Source: Hyphomicrobiales bacterium
Lineage (GTDB): Bacteria; Pseudomonadota; Alphaproteobacteria; Rhizobiales; Rhizobiaceae
Assembly (NCBI GenBank): GCA_900465665.1
Contig: UBJO01000069.1
Coordinates: forward strand, 30,810-94,809
DNA length: 64,000 nucleotides
Direction: 5' to 3'
The position numbers were made by a program, and so were the translations under genes. Under the pieces are notes generated by a model, which was not told where the DNA came from, ran no database searches, and was given only the letters and a program-made list of their open reading frames with translations. Positions within the stretch are counted from its first letter, which is position 1, and each line of letters opens with the position of its first letter. This document shows, one piece after another, positions 42,771 through 51,488 of the stretch.

Positions 42771-44799
42771 TCGTGATGTCATTGGTTTGATCCACGCCCC
42801 GCTGGGCCGCGACGCGAAGATCGCGTCGGCCCTGTTGCAGGATGCGGGAATGACTGCAAAAGTTGCCCCTTCGCTCGGTACACTCGTCGCGGAATTGGGC
42901 GAAAACATCGCATTTGCAGTGATCACCGAAGAGGCCCTCCGGTCGGCAGACCTGCGTCCACTGGTAGCCTGGATCGAGACCCAGCCAAGCTGGTCAGACC
43001 TTCCATTCATCATTCTAACAGCGCGCGGCGGCGGCCCCGAGCGCAATCCGACCGCTGCCCGGCTTTCTGAAGTACTCGGTAATGTCAGTTTTATCGAGAG
43101 GCCCTTCCACCCTACGACATTCATCAGCGTAGCCCGGTCCGCAATGCGTGCCCGACGTCGCCAATATGAGGCCAGCGCCCGCATGGAGGCGCTGGACGAA
43201 GGGGAGCGCCGGCTTCAGACGGCACTGGAGGCCGGCCGGCTCGGAACGTGGGAGCTGGAACTCGGCACGAACGTGCTGACGACGTCATCGACCTTCAGGG
43301 GAATTTTCGGCCGCGGCTCCGAAGAGGAGTTAACCTATGACCATTTGATGAAGGCCATTCATCCCGACGATGTGATGCGCATGCGGGAAGCGATGCGCAA
43401 TGCACTCGAAACCGGTGTCGATTATGCAATTACATACCGGGTGGCCTGGCCCGGCGGCTCCATCCATGGGGTAGAAATCCGCGCCCAACTCCACCGCGAT
43501 CGCATGGGCCGTGCTCTCAAACTTGTGGGAGTGGCGGCCGACATCACGGACCGGCTTCTGGCCGAAGAGCAGCAGCGTCGTCTCAACGAGATGCTTGAGC
43601 AGCGCGTAGCGGAGCGTACGCGCGAGTTAGAAGAGGCGCACCGGCTTGTGCTAGCCGAGGTCGGTCAGCGGGAGAGAGCGGAGGAGCAGCTCCGACAGGC
43701 TCAGAAGATGGAAGCGATAGGGCAACTCACCGGCGGGGTCGCCCATGATTTCAACAACCTCCTGATGGCCGTGCTCGGCAACCTTGAACTTCTGCGCAAG
43801 CATGTGGCCGGCGATGCGAAGGCGACGCGTTTGATCGACGGCGCACTGCAGGGTGCGCAGCGCGGCGCTTCGCTCACCCAACGTCTGCTTGCCTTCGCCC
43901 GGCGACAGGATCTTCAGGTCCGGCCGGTAGACCTGGTTGGACTCGTTGCGGATATGAAGGATCTCTTGCAGCGCTCCGTCGGCTCGCGGATTGCGGTAGA
44001 GTTGATCGTTAGCGAGTACCTGCCGCCGGTGTCGGCAGATGCCAACCAAGTGGAACTGGCTCTCCTCAATCTCGTCATCAACGCCCGCGACGCCATGCCG
44101 GACGGCGGAGCGATACAAATAGAGCTCAAACAAGCAGAGCAGACGGCGCGATCGGATTCATTCGCGCCGGGTAGCTATGTCGTCCTGGCGGTCATCGACC
44201 AGGGCATGGGCATGGACGCGGCGACGCTTGACAAGGCCATAGAGCCGTTCTTTTCCACCAAGGAGCTCGGCAAGGGCACCGGTCTCGGCCTGTCGATGAT
44301 CCATGGGCTGGCATTGCAGTTAAAGGGTCGGTTGATATTGAAAAGTGCCTTGGGCAAGGGAACCACGGCGGAACTGTGGATCCCCATTTCAACCTCCAAG
44401 ATCGAGCAAAAACCGGAGGATGTCTCGTTGGCCGAAAGTCCCGCCGCCGCTGGGCCTAAACGAATCCTTTTGGTCGACGATGACGCCCTGATCGCCATGA
44501 GTTCGGCGGACATGCTGACGGACCTTGGCCACGAGGTGGTGGAAGCCCATTCCGGAAGAGAGGCGCTGGAGTTGCTGGACGGGGGTGCCGTCTTTGACCT
44601 TCTGATCACGGATTACTCGATGCCAGGCATGACGGGCGCGGAGCTGGCGCAAGCTGCCCGCGAACGTGTGCCAGGACTTCCGATCTTATTAGCTTCCGGC
44701 TATGCCGATCTACCCTCGGGCGTGGAGATCGACGCCGCTAGGCTGGCAAAGCCGTATTCCCAGGATCAGCTGGCTTCGGTGCTCGGCAAGATATTGTAG
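42754..44799 (+). CDS. Hybrid histidine kinase with degenerate N-terminal receiver, PAS, HisKA/HATPase and C-terminal receiver
   Basis: About 681 residues. Residues 7-130 look like a receiver domain that has lost the phospho-acceptor Asp (AVITEE at that strand). A PAS/PAC domain follows at ~150-268 (GRLGTWELELGTN, AIHPDD) and then a coiled coil. The phospho-accepting H331 is in GGVAHDFNN. The ATPase part has NLVINARDAMPDGG and GKGTGLGLSMIHG. The C-terminal receiver has acceptor D620 (LITDYSMPG). The start overlaps the KaiC-like gene by 17 bases, indicating co-translation, so the KaiC ATPase is its probable partner. A GTG at 42697 is another possible start. Confidence 0.9.
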   Translation: MAPIPDRDVIGLIHAPLGRDAKIASALLQDAGMTAKVAPSLGTLVAELGENIAFAVITEEALRSADLRPLVAWIETQPSWSDLPFIILTARGGGPERNPTAARLSEVLGNVSFIERPFHPTTFISVARSAMRARRRQYEASARMEALDEGERRLQTALEAGRLGTWELELGTNVLTTSSTFRGIFGRGSEEELTYDHLMKAIHPDDVMRMREAMRNALETGVDYAITYRVAWPGGSIHGVEIRAQLHRDRMGRALKLVGVAADITDRLLAEEQQRRLNEMLEQRVAERTRELEEAHRLVLAEVGQRERAEEQLRQAQKMEAIGQLTGGVAHDFNNLLMAVLGNLELLRKHVAGDAKATRLIDGALQGAQRGASLTQRLLAFARRQDLQVRPVDLVGLVADMKDLLQRSVGSRIAVELIVSEYLPPVSADANQVELALLNLVINARDAMPDGGAIQIELKQAEQTARSDSFAPGSYVVLAVIDQGMGMDAATLDKAIEPFFSTKELGKGTGLGLSMIHGLALQLKGRLILKSALGKGTTAELWIPISTSKIEQKPEDVSLAESPAAAGPKRILLVDDDALIAMSSADMLTDLGHEVVEAHSGREALELLDGGAVFDLLITDYSMPGMTGAELAQAARERVPGLPILLASGYADLPSGVEIDAARLAKPYSQDQLASVLGKIL

Positions 44800-44801
44800 A
44801 G

Positions 44802-44924
44802 GCGGCAAGTCTTGAGGAACCAGGGGAGGTCGCCGACCTCATCGCATTCCTGGCACCAGACGGCGCGTCGTCCATCAAAGGGACCGAACACATGATCGAC
44901 GTCGGGACGGCTCCGACGGCTTGA
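44802..44924 (+). pseudogene. C-terminal remnant of a short-chain dehydrogenase
   Basis: Forty codons right after the kinase stop read EEPGEVADLIAFLAPDGASS, then IKGTEHMIDVGTAPTA and stop. This is the closing strand and loop of an SDR (usual ITGTEHVIDGGT). No start or Rossmann part remains. The 160 bases between this and the IS66 end (44925-45079) hold only unrecognised text. Confidence 0.65.
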
Positions 44925-45079
44925 TCTCGCCATCAAATGTTCGCGCAGAGCAGGCAGGTGCAGTCCACCCGGCGCTCGCAGACGACATCTGGCTTTCGGA
45001 AATCAACCTGAATCTTCTTGCGACGGTTCGTCTCGATCGCCTCCTGATCCCGCAGATGATAGAACGAGGCAATGGCGCG

Positions 45080-45087
45080 GTAGTGTG
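45080..45087. repeat. Target-site duplication of IS66, left copy (GTAGTGTG)
   Basis: GTAGTGTG directly abuts the left inverted repeat and is repeated at 47886-47893 on the other side of the element. Confidence 0.9.
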
Positions 45088-45132
45088 GTGAGCGTCCGGC
45101 GAAGCCGTTTCCGCGTGGTCGAGCGAGAGGAG

Positions 45133-45438
45133 CTATAGGCTGCGTTTTATTTCGTCGGTCATGACGCGCTCGATCATTTCGGGATCGCATTGCTCATCAA
45201 GGAGGAACTGTCGGATCCCGCCATCCCAAGTCCTGATATCGGCGAGGAGACTTCGAAGGTCATCAATTCCACTTTCCGTCAGACCCTTCGTGCCATCTTC
45301 ACTGCCATCGCGCACATAAACCAATTCGCCCTCGGCGATATTGTCCGAGTTGGCAGTCACCTCCTCGATGAGTTCGAGGTTCTCGCCAATCATGCTGGCG
45401 ACTTCTTTCAGCGTATAGATGAACCTTGATCGTGCCAT
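45133..45438 (-). CDS. IS66 accessory hypothetical protein
   Basis: About 101 residues starting MARSRFIYTLKEVASMIGEN at an ATG that shares its first base with the tnpC stop (TAATG). It lies inside the inverted repeats. Small frames downstream of tnpC are found in rhizobial IS66 copies; function unknown. The text looks like a small alpha-helical protein with LRSLLADIRTWDGGIRQFLL. Confidence 0.65.
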   Translation of the reverse strand: MARSRFIYTLKEVASMIGENLELIEEVTANSDNIAEGELVYVRDGSEDGTKGLTESGIDDLRSLLADIRTWDGGIRQFLLDEQCDPEMIERVMTDEIKRSL

Positions 45439-47003
45439 TACGCGGCCTCGCATCCGTCTCGTGCCGGCGTCCAGTTCCAGGGTAGCAGTTCCGCAATTCG
45501 ATCTTGGGGGTGATCCTGGATCCGGGCCAGGACATCCTTCAGATAGATTTCCGGATTGTAACCATGGAGTTTGGCAGTCTCAATGATGGTGAGGATATTG
45601 GCGATGCGCTCACCGCCCTTGTCTGACCCGGCAAATAGCCAGTTCTTTCTTCCGATTCCGAGCGGTCTCATGGCGCGCTCGGCTATATTGTTGTCGATCT
45701 CAACACGGCCATCGTCGATGTAAACGCTCAACGCAGCCCACCGCGAGAGAGCATATCGCATCGCTTCAGCTAGCTTCTGCTTCTGTGGCAGCGTCGAAAG
45801 CGTAGCCTCGATCCAGACCTTCAGCTCGTCCAGAATGGGCCTTGCGTGCTGTTGGCGCAAGGTACGCCGCTCATCAGCCGACATTCCGCGGATGCGGTTC
45901 TCGATATCGTAGAGTGCTCCAATGCGCGACAACGCTTCCTCGGCAATTGGAGAAGGCTTCAGCTTGATCACATCATGGAATTTACGGCGCACATGCGCCA
46001 TACAGGCGGCTTCAATGATCTGATTGCCGTAAAGCTTTTTGTACCCACCATAGCCGTCGGCATGCATGACGCCGCTGAAGGTGGCAAGGTGGTCAGCCGG
46101 ATGCACGCCCTTGCGGTCTGGGCTGTAGTAATAGGCAACGGCACCGGGAGTGGCAGATTGATAGCCACTGCCGTCAAAGACGTAGACCCAGACCCTGCCG
46201 GTTTTTGTCTTGCCCCGCCCGGGGTCTAGGACATCGACGGGGGTATCATCCGTGTGTATTCGATCGAGCGCGGCTATATGGGCCCTGATAGCCGAGACGA
46301 GAGGAGCTAGCAGACTGGATACGCGACCGACCCAGTCAGCCATTACGGATCGGGAGATGTCTATCCCCAACCGGTCGTACATCTCGGACAGGCGGTAGAG
46401 GGGGATATGATCGTCGAATTTAGCGATCATGATATGGGCGAGCAGTCCCGGCCCGGGTTTGCCGCGCTCGATTGGCAGGGTCGGCATCTCGCCAGCTACT
46501 GTCGTATCGCAATCCCTGCAGATCATGCGCTTTTCGACATGGCGGACGATCTTAATCGACGCCGGCACGTGCTCCAGCACCTGGACCACCCTGTCAGCCG
46601 CCTTCAGGAACGACGTGCCACCACAGGTCGGGCAATTGCAGGGGGCCGCATAGATCATATCTTCGGTTGGAAGACCCTCGGGCAATGGTTTACGCTTCGG
46701 CTTCTCGGATGCGTCGTCCAACTCCGGTAGAGGAGCTTTCCCGGAGCGCATTTCAGCCTCGGCGCGAGAGGCCTCGATCTCTTCCAACATCAGCTCGAAT
46801 TGCTCGATCTTCCGGTCGATCTTCTCAGAGGAAGCGCCATGCTGCCGATGGCGGAGCAGTTCCAGTTGCGCGCGCAGAAGTCCGATTATGGAGTCGCGCT
46901 TGCTGACCTCGGCTTCCTGGTTCTCAAGTTTCGCCGCCTGTTCCGCGACGAGTGCGCGCAAAGCAGTGAGCTCGTCCTGATTGTCCGGCGGCGCTGTTTC
47001 CAT
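45438..47003 (-). CDS. tnpC: IS66-family transposase TnpC
   Basis: A 521-residue DDE transposase. It has the N-terminal coiled coil (LRALVAEQAAKLENQEAEV), a zinc-binding region with CNCPTCGG and MICRDCD, and the IS66 core (IHTDDTPVDVLDPG, HADGYGGYKKLYG, ACMAHVRRKFHD). The C-terminal NNIAERAMRPLGIGRKNWLF and RIANILTIIETAKLHG are present. It appears intact, so the copy may be mobilised in trans if TnpA is supplied. Confidence 0.95.
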   Translation of the reverse strand: METAPPDNQDELTALRALVAEQAAKLENQEAEVSKRDSIIGLLRAQLELLRHRQHGASSEKIDRKIEQFELMLEEIEASRAEAEMRSGKAPLPELDDASEKPKRKPLPEGLPTEDMIYAAPCNCPTCGGTSFLKAADRVVQVLEHVPASIKIVRHVEKRMICRDCDTTVAGEMPTLPIERGKPGPGLLAHIMIAKFDDHIPLYRLSEMYDRLGIDISRSVMADWVGRVSSLLAPLVSAIRAHIAALDRIHTDDTPVDVLDPGRGKTKTGRVWVYVFDGSGYQSATPGAVAYYYSPDRKGVHPADHLATFSGVMHADGYGGYKKLYGNQIIEAACMAHVRRKFHDVIKLKPSPIAEEALSRIGALYDIENRIRGMSADERRTLRQQHARPILDELKVWIEATLSTLPQKQKLAEAMRYALSRWAALSVYIDDGRVEIDNNIAERAMRPLGIGRKNWLFAGSDKGGERIANILTIIETAKLHGYNPEIYLKDVLARIQDHPQDRIAELLPWNWTPARDGCEAA

Positions 47004-47075
47004 ACCCGCAAATCTAGCTGATTTGACCCTGGCGCGCTAGCAATATACCCCGGATCTATCTGCAAAATATAGCTT

Positions 47076-47423
47076 TTATCCCGTTCGACCGGGCGCGGAA
47101 GTCCACGCCGGGCGTCGCCAATCAATCCCCTCGACGAGCATGGAAAGCTGCGCCTGCGTCAGGTGCGCCACGCCATCTTTGGCCGTCGGCCAGGGAAAGT
47201 ACCCGCGCTCCAAAATCTTGTAGAACAGGCAGAACCCCTGACCATCCCACCAGAGAAGCTTGATCCGATCAGCGCGCTTACCGCGGAAGCCGAAGATCGC
47301 GCCAGAGCCCGGCGCCTCTTTCACGACCGTCTCAACCAGCGCCGACAGGCCATCAATGCCACGCCGCATATCCGTCACCCCACAGGCCAGAAAGACCCGC
47401 ACATTCCCAGAAGGTCCGATCAC
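47076..47423 (-). CDS. tnpB: IS66 TnpB (Orf2)
   Basis: A 115-residue protein with the family text VFLACGVTDMRRGIDGLSAL, GAIFGFRGKRADRIKLLWWD and GFCLFYKILERGYFPWP. Needed for IS66 transposition; mechanism poorly known. Its start overlaps the end of tnpA. Confidence 0.93.
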   Translation of the reverse strand: MIGPSGNVRVFLACGVTDMRRGIDGLSALVETVVKEAPGSGAIFGFRGKRADRIKLLWWDGQGFCLFYKILERGYFPWPTAKDGVAHLTQAQLSMLVEGIDWRRPAWTSAPGRTG

Positions 47424-47781
47424 GCCGCCTCCAGACAGGCCACCATCGAGCCCAGCAGCTTCAGTTCAACGTCGATCGGAACCTTCAGGCACCGACCGTT
47501 TCGCAGCAGGATCTCAACAACCGCCGACTTCGGTTGCGTGGTCGACGGCTGGCTTACACCGACCTCATCGGCAATCTCCACCGGGAGGAACATCGCCGGT
47601 CGATCAAGATAGCTGAATGATCGCCGCCACAAGCGATCTGGCCGGGATGAACGTCATGCCGGCGAGCCACATCACCAATGCGAGCACCGGGTTCATCGGC
47701 TTCCGCCAATATCCTCAGTTTGGCCTCGTCCGACCACCGCCGTCTGCGCTCGGTACCGGACATGATCTCCATGCGAGCCAT
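47420..47781 (-). pseudogene. tnpA: IS66 tnpA (Orf1), frameshifted
   Basis: The first half, MARMEIMSGTERRRRWSDEA then LRILAEADEPGARIGDVARR and HDVHPGQI, is in one frame; the second half, WRRSFSYLDRPAMFLPVEIA to GSMVACLEAA, is in another. The break is near 47626-47630, just after GQI where WRR should continue. TnpA is a small helix-turn-helix protein. The shift should inactivate it unless corrected by ribosomal frameshifting, for which I see no slippery run. Confidence 0.8.
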
Positions 47782-47885
47782 GAAACCTCTTTGTTCTGGT
47801 ATTAATGTCAGCACTAATGCTGGTTCTAATTCCAGAACATCGCCCGATTTGCTCGATCAGCAAAAAATGCTCACCGGACGCTCAC

Positions 47886-48050
47886 GTAGTGTGGATGAGC
47901 CGACGCTTTCAATCGTGGCGACACGTCTCAGGCTGGACAACCGCTCAGGCGCGATCCGGCCGATCGCACGCCAGGCAATTCGTCGATTTCGGCGATCAGT
48001 GACAGGATTTCGGGCGTGATCCGTACGGTTGTCGTTTTTAGAATTTCCAT
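47886..48050 (-). pseudogene. Fic-family (DUF4172 N-terminus) remnant, cut by the IS66 insertion
   Basis: An ATG at 48050 starts MEILKTTTVRITPEILSLIA then EIDE, as in DUF4172-Fic proteins. The text continues in a shifted frame as WRAIGRIAPERLSSLRRVAT, IESVGSST. About seven bases seem lost between EIDE and WRA. Homology ends at the IS66 target site, and the sequence on the far side of the element does not continue it, so the gene was already broken. The first eight bases are the IS66 target duplication. Confidence 0.65.
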
Positions 48051-49112
48051 TTTTCCATCTATTCCCATCCAATTCTTTAAGCGCCGTCATGCACCATTGA
48101 TCCATCCATTTCCATCCAATTTTCACGGCGGAGCTTGTGACCTACGGGTTGATCGCGAACCACCACATTGGTGTTCTCATTTTGAGCAGACCCACACTTT
48201 TGCAGCGAGACGAGAGAAGATGTGCGAGGACACAAGAGTTCCGATATGGCGGTCCTCCTATGATTTGACGAGGCACTGTCGAACGCGATTAAGAACTAGG
48301 ATTTCTAAGTCTCTGAGAACCTGAAGAGTCCGGATGAGATCAACGTAAAACGACAACGCTGTCGTAAGTTCGATTTGGTTCAAGGCGAAGGATCAGGCCA
48401 AGCGTTCAAATCGCTGGCCTTAACCCGCAGCGTCAATGGATGCTTAGGCGACGTTAGTTTTACACGAACAAATCGCGTGCCTGTTGGAACATCCCGACCA
48501 CTTGAAAACGTCCTTGCTCGCAGGCGCTGAACCAAAATCACAAACCCTCAATAAAGGATCGCTGCGGCCATGCAGAGGGGAGGAACGCAAGCCCTGCGCC
48601 CGTCCGCGCCGCAAGGGAATGAAGATACTGGTCTTTGGCCCAAAACGCCACGTAAGCGCGCGGAAATTTCCTTGCCAGCCAGGCTGCCTGAGACAGATAT
48701 ACCAGCGCGCTCTCTGACTCAGCCGCATGGCAGCCCTCTTCCGTGCCGTATAAGCCATAACCGACGGGCTTACCTCGATGCCCACTTCGGACGTCGCCGT
48801 TCCGGCAGCGATCTCGCTGGCACATCTTGTGGCCCTTGCTACTACTGTCGCGCGATGGCAAAAAGGCCGCGGCGGAGAGATCGGTTGGTATCAATGTCGT
48901 CTTCCGCTATCTGCTAAGGTCCGATGCGTTTTCGGACGGCTGGTCCGAAGCTCCAGAGCGGCGGCTCTTCAGCACGGACTATGAGGAGCATCGCTGTGTA
49001 ACAATCTCGGGCTGCTCCCCGACAAAAGAGCCGCTGCGCCTGAGGCGCCCGTCACGCCGCGGGAACCCAATCTTGTCGGGGCGCGTTTGCCGTGCGAATG
49101 TGAGGGATACGA
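48051..49112. other. Mostly non-coding debris region between IS66 flank and FAD gene
   Basis: About 1 kb without an intact gene. Several short frames are shadows. A probable LysR remnant (48538-48790) is listed separately. GAGGG stands before the FAD-protein ATG at 49113. Confidence 0.45.
48538..48790 (-). pseudogene. Probable LysR-regulator effector-domain remnant
   Basis: The minus strand reads ALVYLSQAAWLARKFPRAYV, AFWAKDQYLHSLAARTGAGL and AFLPSAWPQ. This pattern is typical of the distal part of LysR substrate-binding domains (the R-A-G-x-G-I-A-x-L-P strand). The frame before it loses similarity, and no helix-turn-helix part is near. Recognition rests on memory of the family pattern only. 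Confidence 0.4.
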
Positions 49113-50480
49113 ATGATCTATGATGCGGTACTGGTCGGGTCTGGGTTCTCAGCAATCGCGACGCTTTGCAATCTCATCGAACGGCTTCCCGCGACGGCGA
49201 CGGTGGCCGTTATCGGCGACGACCCCGGTTTTGGACGCGGCACCGCCTACCGGTCTGAGCTCTATCTCCACCGGCTGAATGTCCCGGCTGGGCGGATGAG
49301 CCTGTTTCCAGACAGACCGAATGGCTTCGTCGATTGGCTTGCGGAGCGCAAGCGGCCCTTGAGGGACGGCGATTTTGCATCACGACAGGATTATGGCCTC
49401 TACGTTCGCGACAGCCTGGCGGCGCTGCTGCGCAACAAGAAGAATAGATGTAAGGTGGATCTTATCCGGGCTAAAGCGACAGGTTGCGTCGAGCGCTACA
49501 ACGCAACGCTCGGCTTTCTCCTAGAAAACGGCGGGGAGATCGCAGGGCGAAATGTCGTGCTGTGTCTTGGCGTCGGCAACGCGCCGCTGCCTGTCGATGT
49601 CTCCAGATTGGCCGCTTCCGCCAAAGAGCGGATCATCGAAAACCCGTGGCGCCTTTCTTGGCTGAGGCGTGTTGGGCGAAATGACGACGTCTGCATTCTT
49701 GGCTCCGGTCTGACGATGATCGATCAGGTTCTGGCGCTTCACGCTCGCGGCTTCCGCGGCAAGATCGATGTACTCTCGCGACGCGGGCTCGTCCCGCATG
49801 GGCATGTGGCGCCAAAGCCGCCAGCCGATTTCGACCCGCAGACCCTGCCGGTCACCATGAGCGCGCTGCTTCACCGGTTGCGCGAGGAGAGTAAGGTTGC
49901 AGGCGACTGGCGCTCGGTCATGGACCGCTTGCGTCCGCAGACACAAGCGCTCTGGGCACGTCTGCCGGCGGCGGAGCGCGTCCGCTTTCTTCGTCACGCC
50001 TTGCCGTGGTGGAACATTCACCGCCATCGGGTGGCACCGGATGTACATGCGCGCTTTCGCGACCTGATGGAGAGCGGCGAAGTCGTCGTGCATGCGGGCT
50101 TTCTCTTAAGTGTGGAGCAGACAGGGAATAGCCTCGCCATCCACTACCGCGCCAGGGAAGCAAGAGGTAGCAGACAGCTCGACGTCGATTGGCTGATCAA
50201 TTGCACCGGTGTCGAAAGGGCAGGCATGGCGCATTCGCCGTTGCTTGCGGAAATGAAGCGCCTGGCGCTGATCAAGGCAGATCCTCAGGGTCTAGGCATC
50301 GTTGTCAATCCGCAATCCAGAGTGATTGGCGATGCTGCGAGCAGCGTGCGGCTCTATGCCGTCGGCGCGCTGACCGCGGGCCAGTTCTGGGAGATCACGG
50401 CCGCTCCGGATATTCGCATCCAGGCTCAAGCCGTCGCAGGCGACGTCGCCGCCGTAATTGCTGGCAAGGAAGGTGGTTAA
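49113..50480 (+). CDS. FAD/NAD(P)-binding protein (COG4529-like)
   Basis: A 455-residue flavoprotein. The first dinucleotide site is AVLVGSGFSAIATLCNL and the second is VCILGSGLTMIDQVLAL. Between them is FGRGTAYRSELYLHRLNVPA, a mark of the NAD_binding_9 group. A late INCTGVER and a final LYAVGALTAGQFWEITAAPD are conserved. Members are thought to be oxidoreductases of unknown substrate. It is transcribed alone, convergent with the sulfonate operon. No gene is seen in the 250 bases after it. Confidence 0.88.
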   Translation: MIYDAVLVGSGFSAIATLCNLIERLPATATVAVIGDDPGFGRGTAYRSELYLHRLNVPAGRMSLFPDRPNGFVDWLAERKRPLRDGDFASRQDYGLYVRDSLAALLRNKKNRCKVDLIRAKATGCVERYNATLGFLLENGGEIAGRNVVLCLGVGNAPLPVDVSRLAASAKERIIENPWRLSWLRRVGRNDDVCILGSGLTMIDQVLALHARGFRGKIDVLSRRGLVPHGHVAPKPPADFDPQTLPVTMSALLHRLREESKVAGDWRSVMDRLRPQTQALWARLPAAERVRFLRHALPWWNIHRHRVAPDVHARFRDLMESGEVVVHAGFLLSVEQTGNSLAIHYRAREARGSRQLDVDWLINCTGVERAGMAHSPLLAEMKRLALIKADPQGLGIVVNPQSRVIGDAASSVRLYAVGALTAGQFWEITAAPDIRIQAQAVAGDVAAVIAGKEGG

Positions 50481-50730
50481 CGAGATAATCCGATAGCGCC
50501 ACGGGAAATGGGAATGCATCTAACCTAGACATCGATGTGCCGCCATCAGTCGCGCCGCTAGAGTTAGCTAGGCAGCACCGTATCCGAATTCGTAGGGCGA
50601 GGTGCCGCGAGCCGTTTTCACGAGGCTGGCGACGATGTCTAAGCATTTTGATGGCGCGGATTCAGGCTCAACCCCCTTCGAAACTATCACTGTCAGTGCC
50701 GGCCCTGCCCAAGGAGTTAATGCCGTAAGG

Positions 50731-51177
50731 TTATCGAAGGAGCGTCAGCAGTTGATCGCCCTGGCGCTTGATCTCCTCCAGATACGGAGTATCGGAGAGG
50801 ATAAAATAGGTGATGCCAAGCTCCTGGTATTTGCGTAGAGAAGCTGCAACGTCCTGTGCTGAACCGACGAGCCAAGTCGTGCCGGCACCACCGCCACCGA
50901 ACTGGCCCGGAGCAGTGTAAAGATTGCTGTCGAGCACATCTCCGCGTTTGTGCAGGTCGAGTAATTGCTGCTGGCCGACCGCACCTGCTTTGTGATCGTT
51001 CCAGCTACCGCTTTGGCCTTCAGCCAACTTGGCAACACGCGCCTCTGCATCAGCCCAAGCACGTTCCGTCGTCTCGCGGACAAGGGTGGTGATCCGAAGC
51101 CCAACCGCAATTTCGGGAAAACAATTCCAGCTGGCCTTGTTTGGCGAAGACGGGACATCAGCAAATTGGGCCGCAGA
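50731..51177 (-). pseudogene. SsuD-type LLM-class flavin monooxygenase remnant (C-terminal third)
   Basis: About 148 residues remain: EIAVGLRITTLVRETTERAW, WADAEARVAKLAEGQSG, NLYTAPGQFGGGGAGTTWLV and ITYFILSDTPYLEEI. This is the C-terminus of alkanesulfonate monooxygenase. Full proteins have ~380 residues. The upstream frame ends at a stop at 51178-51180, with no start. It is the last item of the sulfonate operon and can no longer cleave sulfonates. Confidence 0.8.
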
Positions 51178-51233
51178 TCAAGCAAAGGGGGCAACGTCGA
51201 ATTGCCGGCAAGTTTCGAGGAGGTGTTAGGCAG

Positions 51234-51437
51234 CTAGGGAGTTAAGCCAGAAGCGAGCACTGTCATGGCCGTTGCGTCGATCTCTTCAGTATCGCTCATC
51301 CCAAGCAGCAGACAGACGGTGACCAACCTCTCGTAGCGTTCGGCTTCCTGGCGTTCCCAGAACGCACGCTCCCCACGCAAGCGCTCGACGGCACGCAGAC
51401 TTTCTATAATTTTTCGGCAGCGCTTGATTGTGAGCAT
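51234..51437 (-). CDS. Small hypothetical protein in the sulfonate operon
   Basis: A 67-residue protein starting MLTIKRCRKIIESLRAVERL. AGAGGA stands seven bases ahead of the ATG, which favours this start over one at 51482. It is helical and charged, with LVTVCLLLGMSDTEEIDA near the end. It lies between the binding protein and the SsuD remnant. Function unknown. Confidence 0.6.
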   Translation of the reverse strand: MLTIKRCRKIIESLRAVERLRGERAFWERQEAERYERLVTVCLLLGMSDTEEIDATAMTVLASGLTP

Positions 51438-51488
51438 CGCGACATCCTCTAGGGCGCACCCCAAGCGGTAGGGTACGCCCACTTTCCT

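Larger units (their letters stand above)
45088..47885 (-). mobile_element. Complete IS66-family insertion sequence (2798 bp) with 8-bp target duplication
   Basis: Ends are visible. GTGAGCGTCCGG at 45088-45099 is inverted as CCGGACGCTCAC at 47874-47885, and the match runs on with one mismatch (GTGAGCGTCCGGYGA). Both sides are flanked by the same 8 bases GTAGTGTG (45080-45087 and 47886-47893), the duplication size expected for IS66. Inside, in minus-strand order, are tnpA (frameshifted), tnpB, tnpC and a small accessory frame. The precise duplication means the insertion is recent and has not been rearranged. Confidence 0.93.

Noticed and set aside
44933..45190. An 85-codon minus-strand frame crossing the left IS66 end
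   Set aside because: It crosses the inverted repeat and target duplication, so it is a chimera; the part outside IS66 (HYRAIASFYHLRDQEAIE) is protein-like but I cannot assign it.
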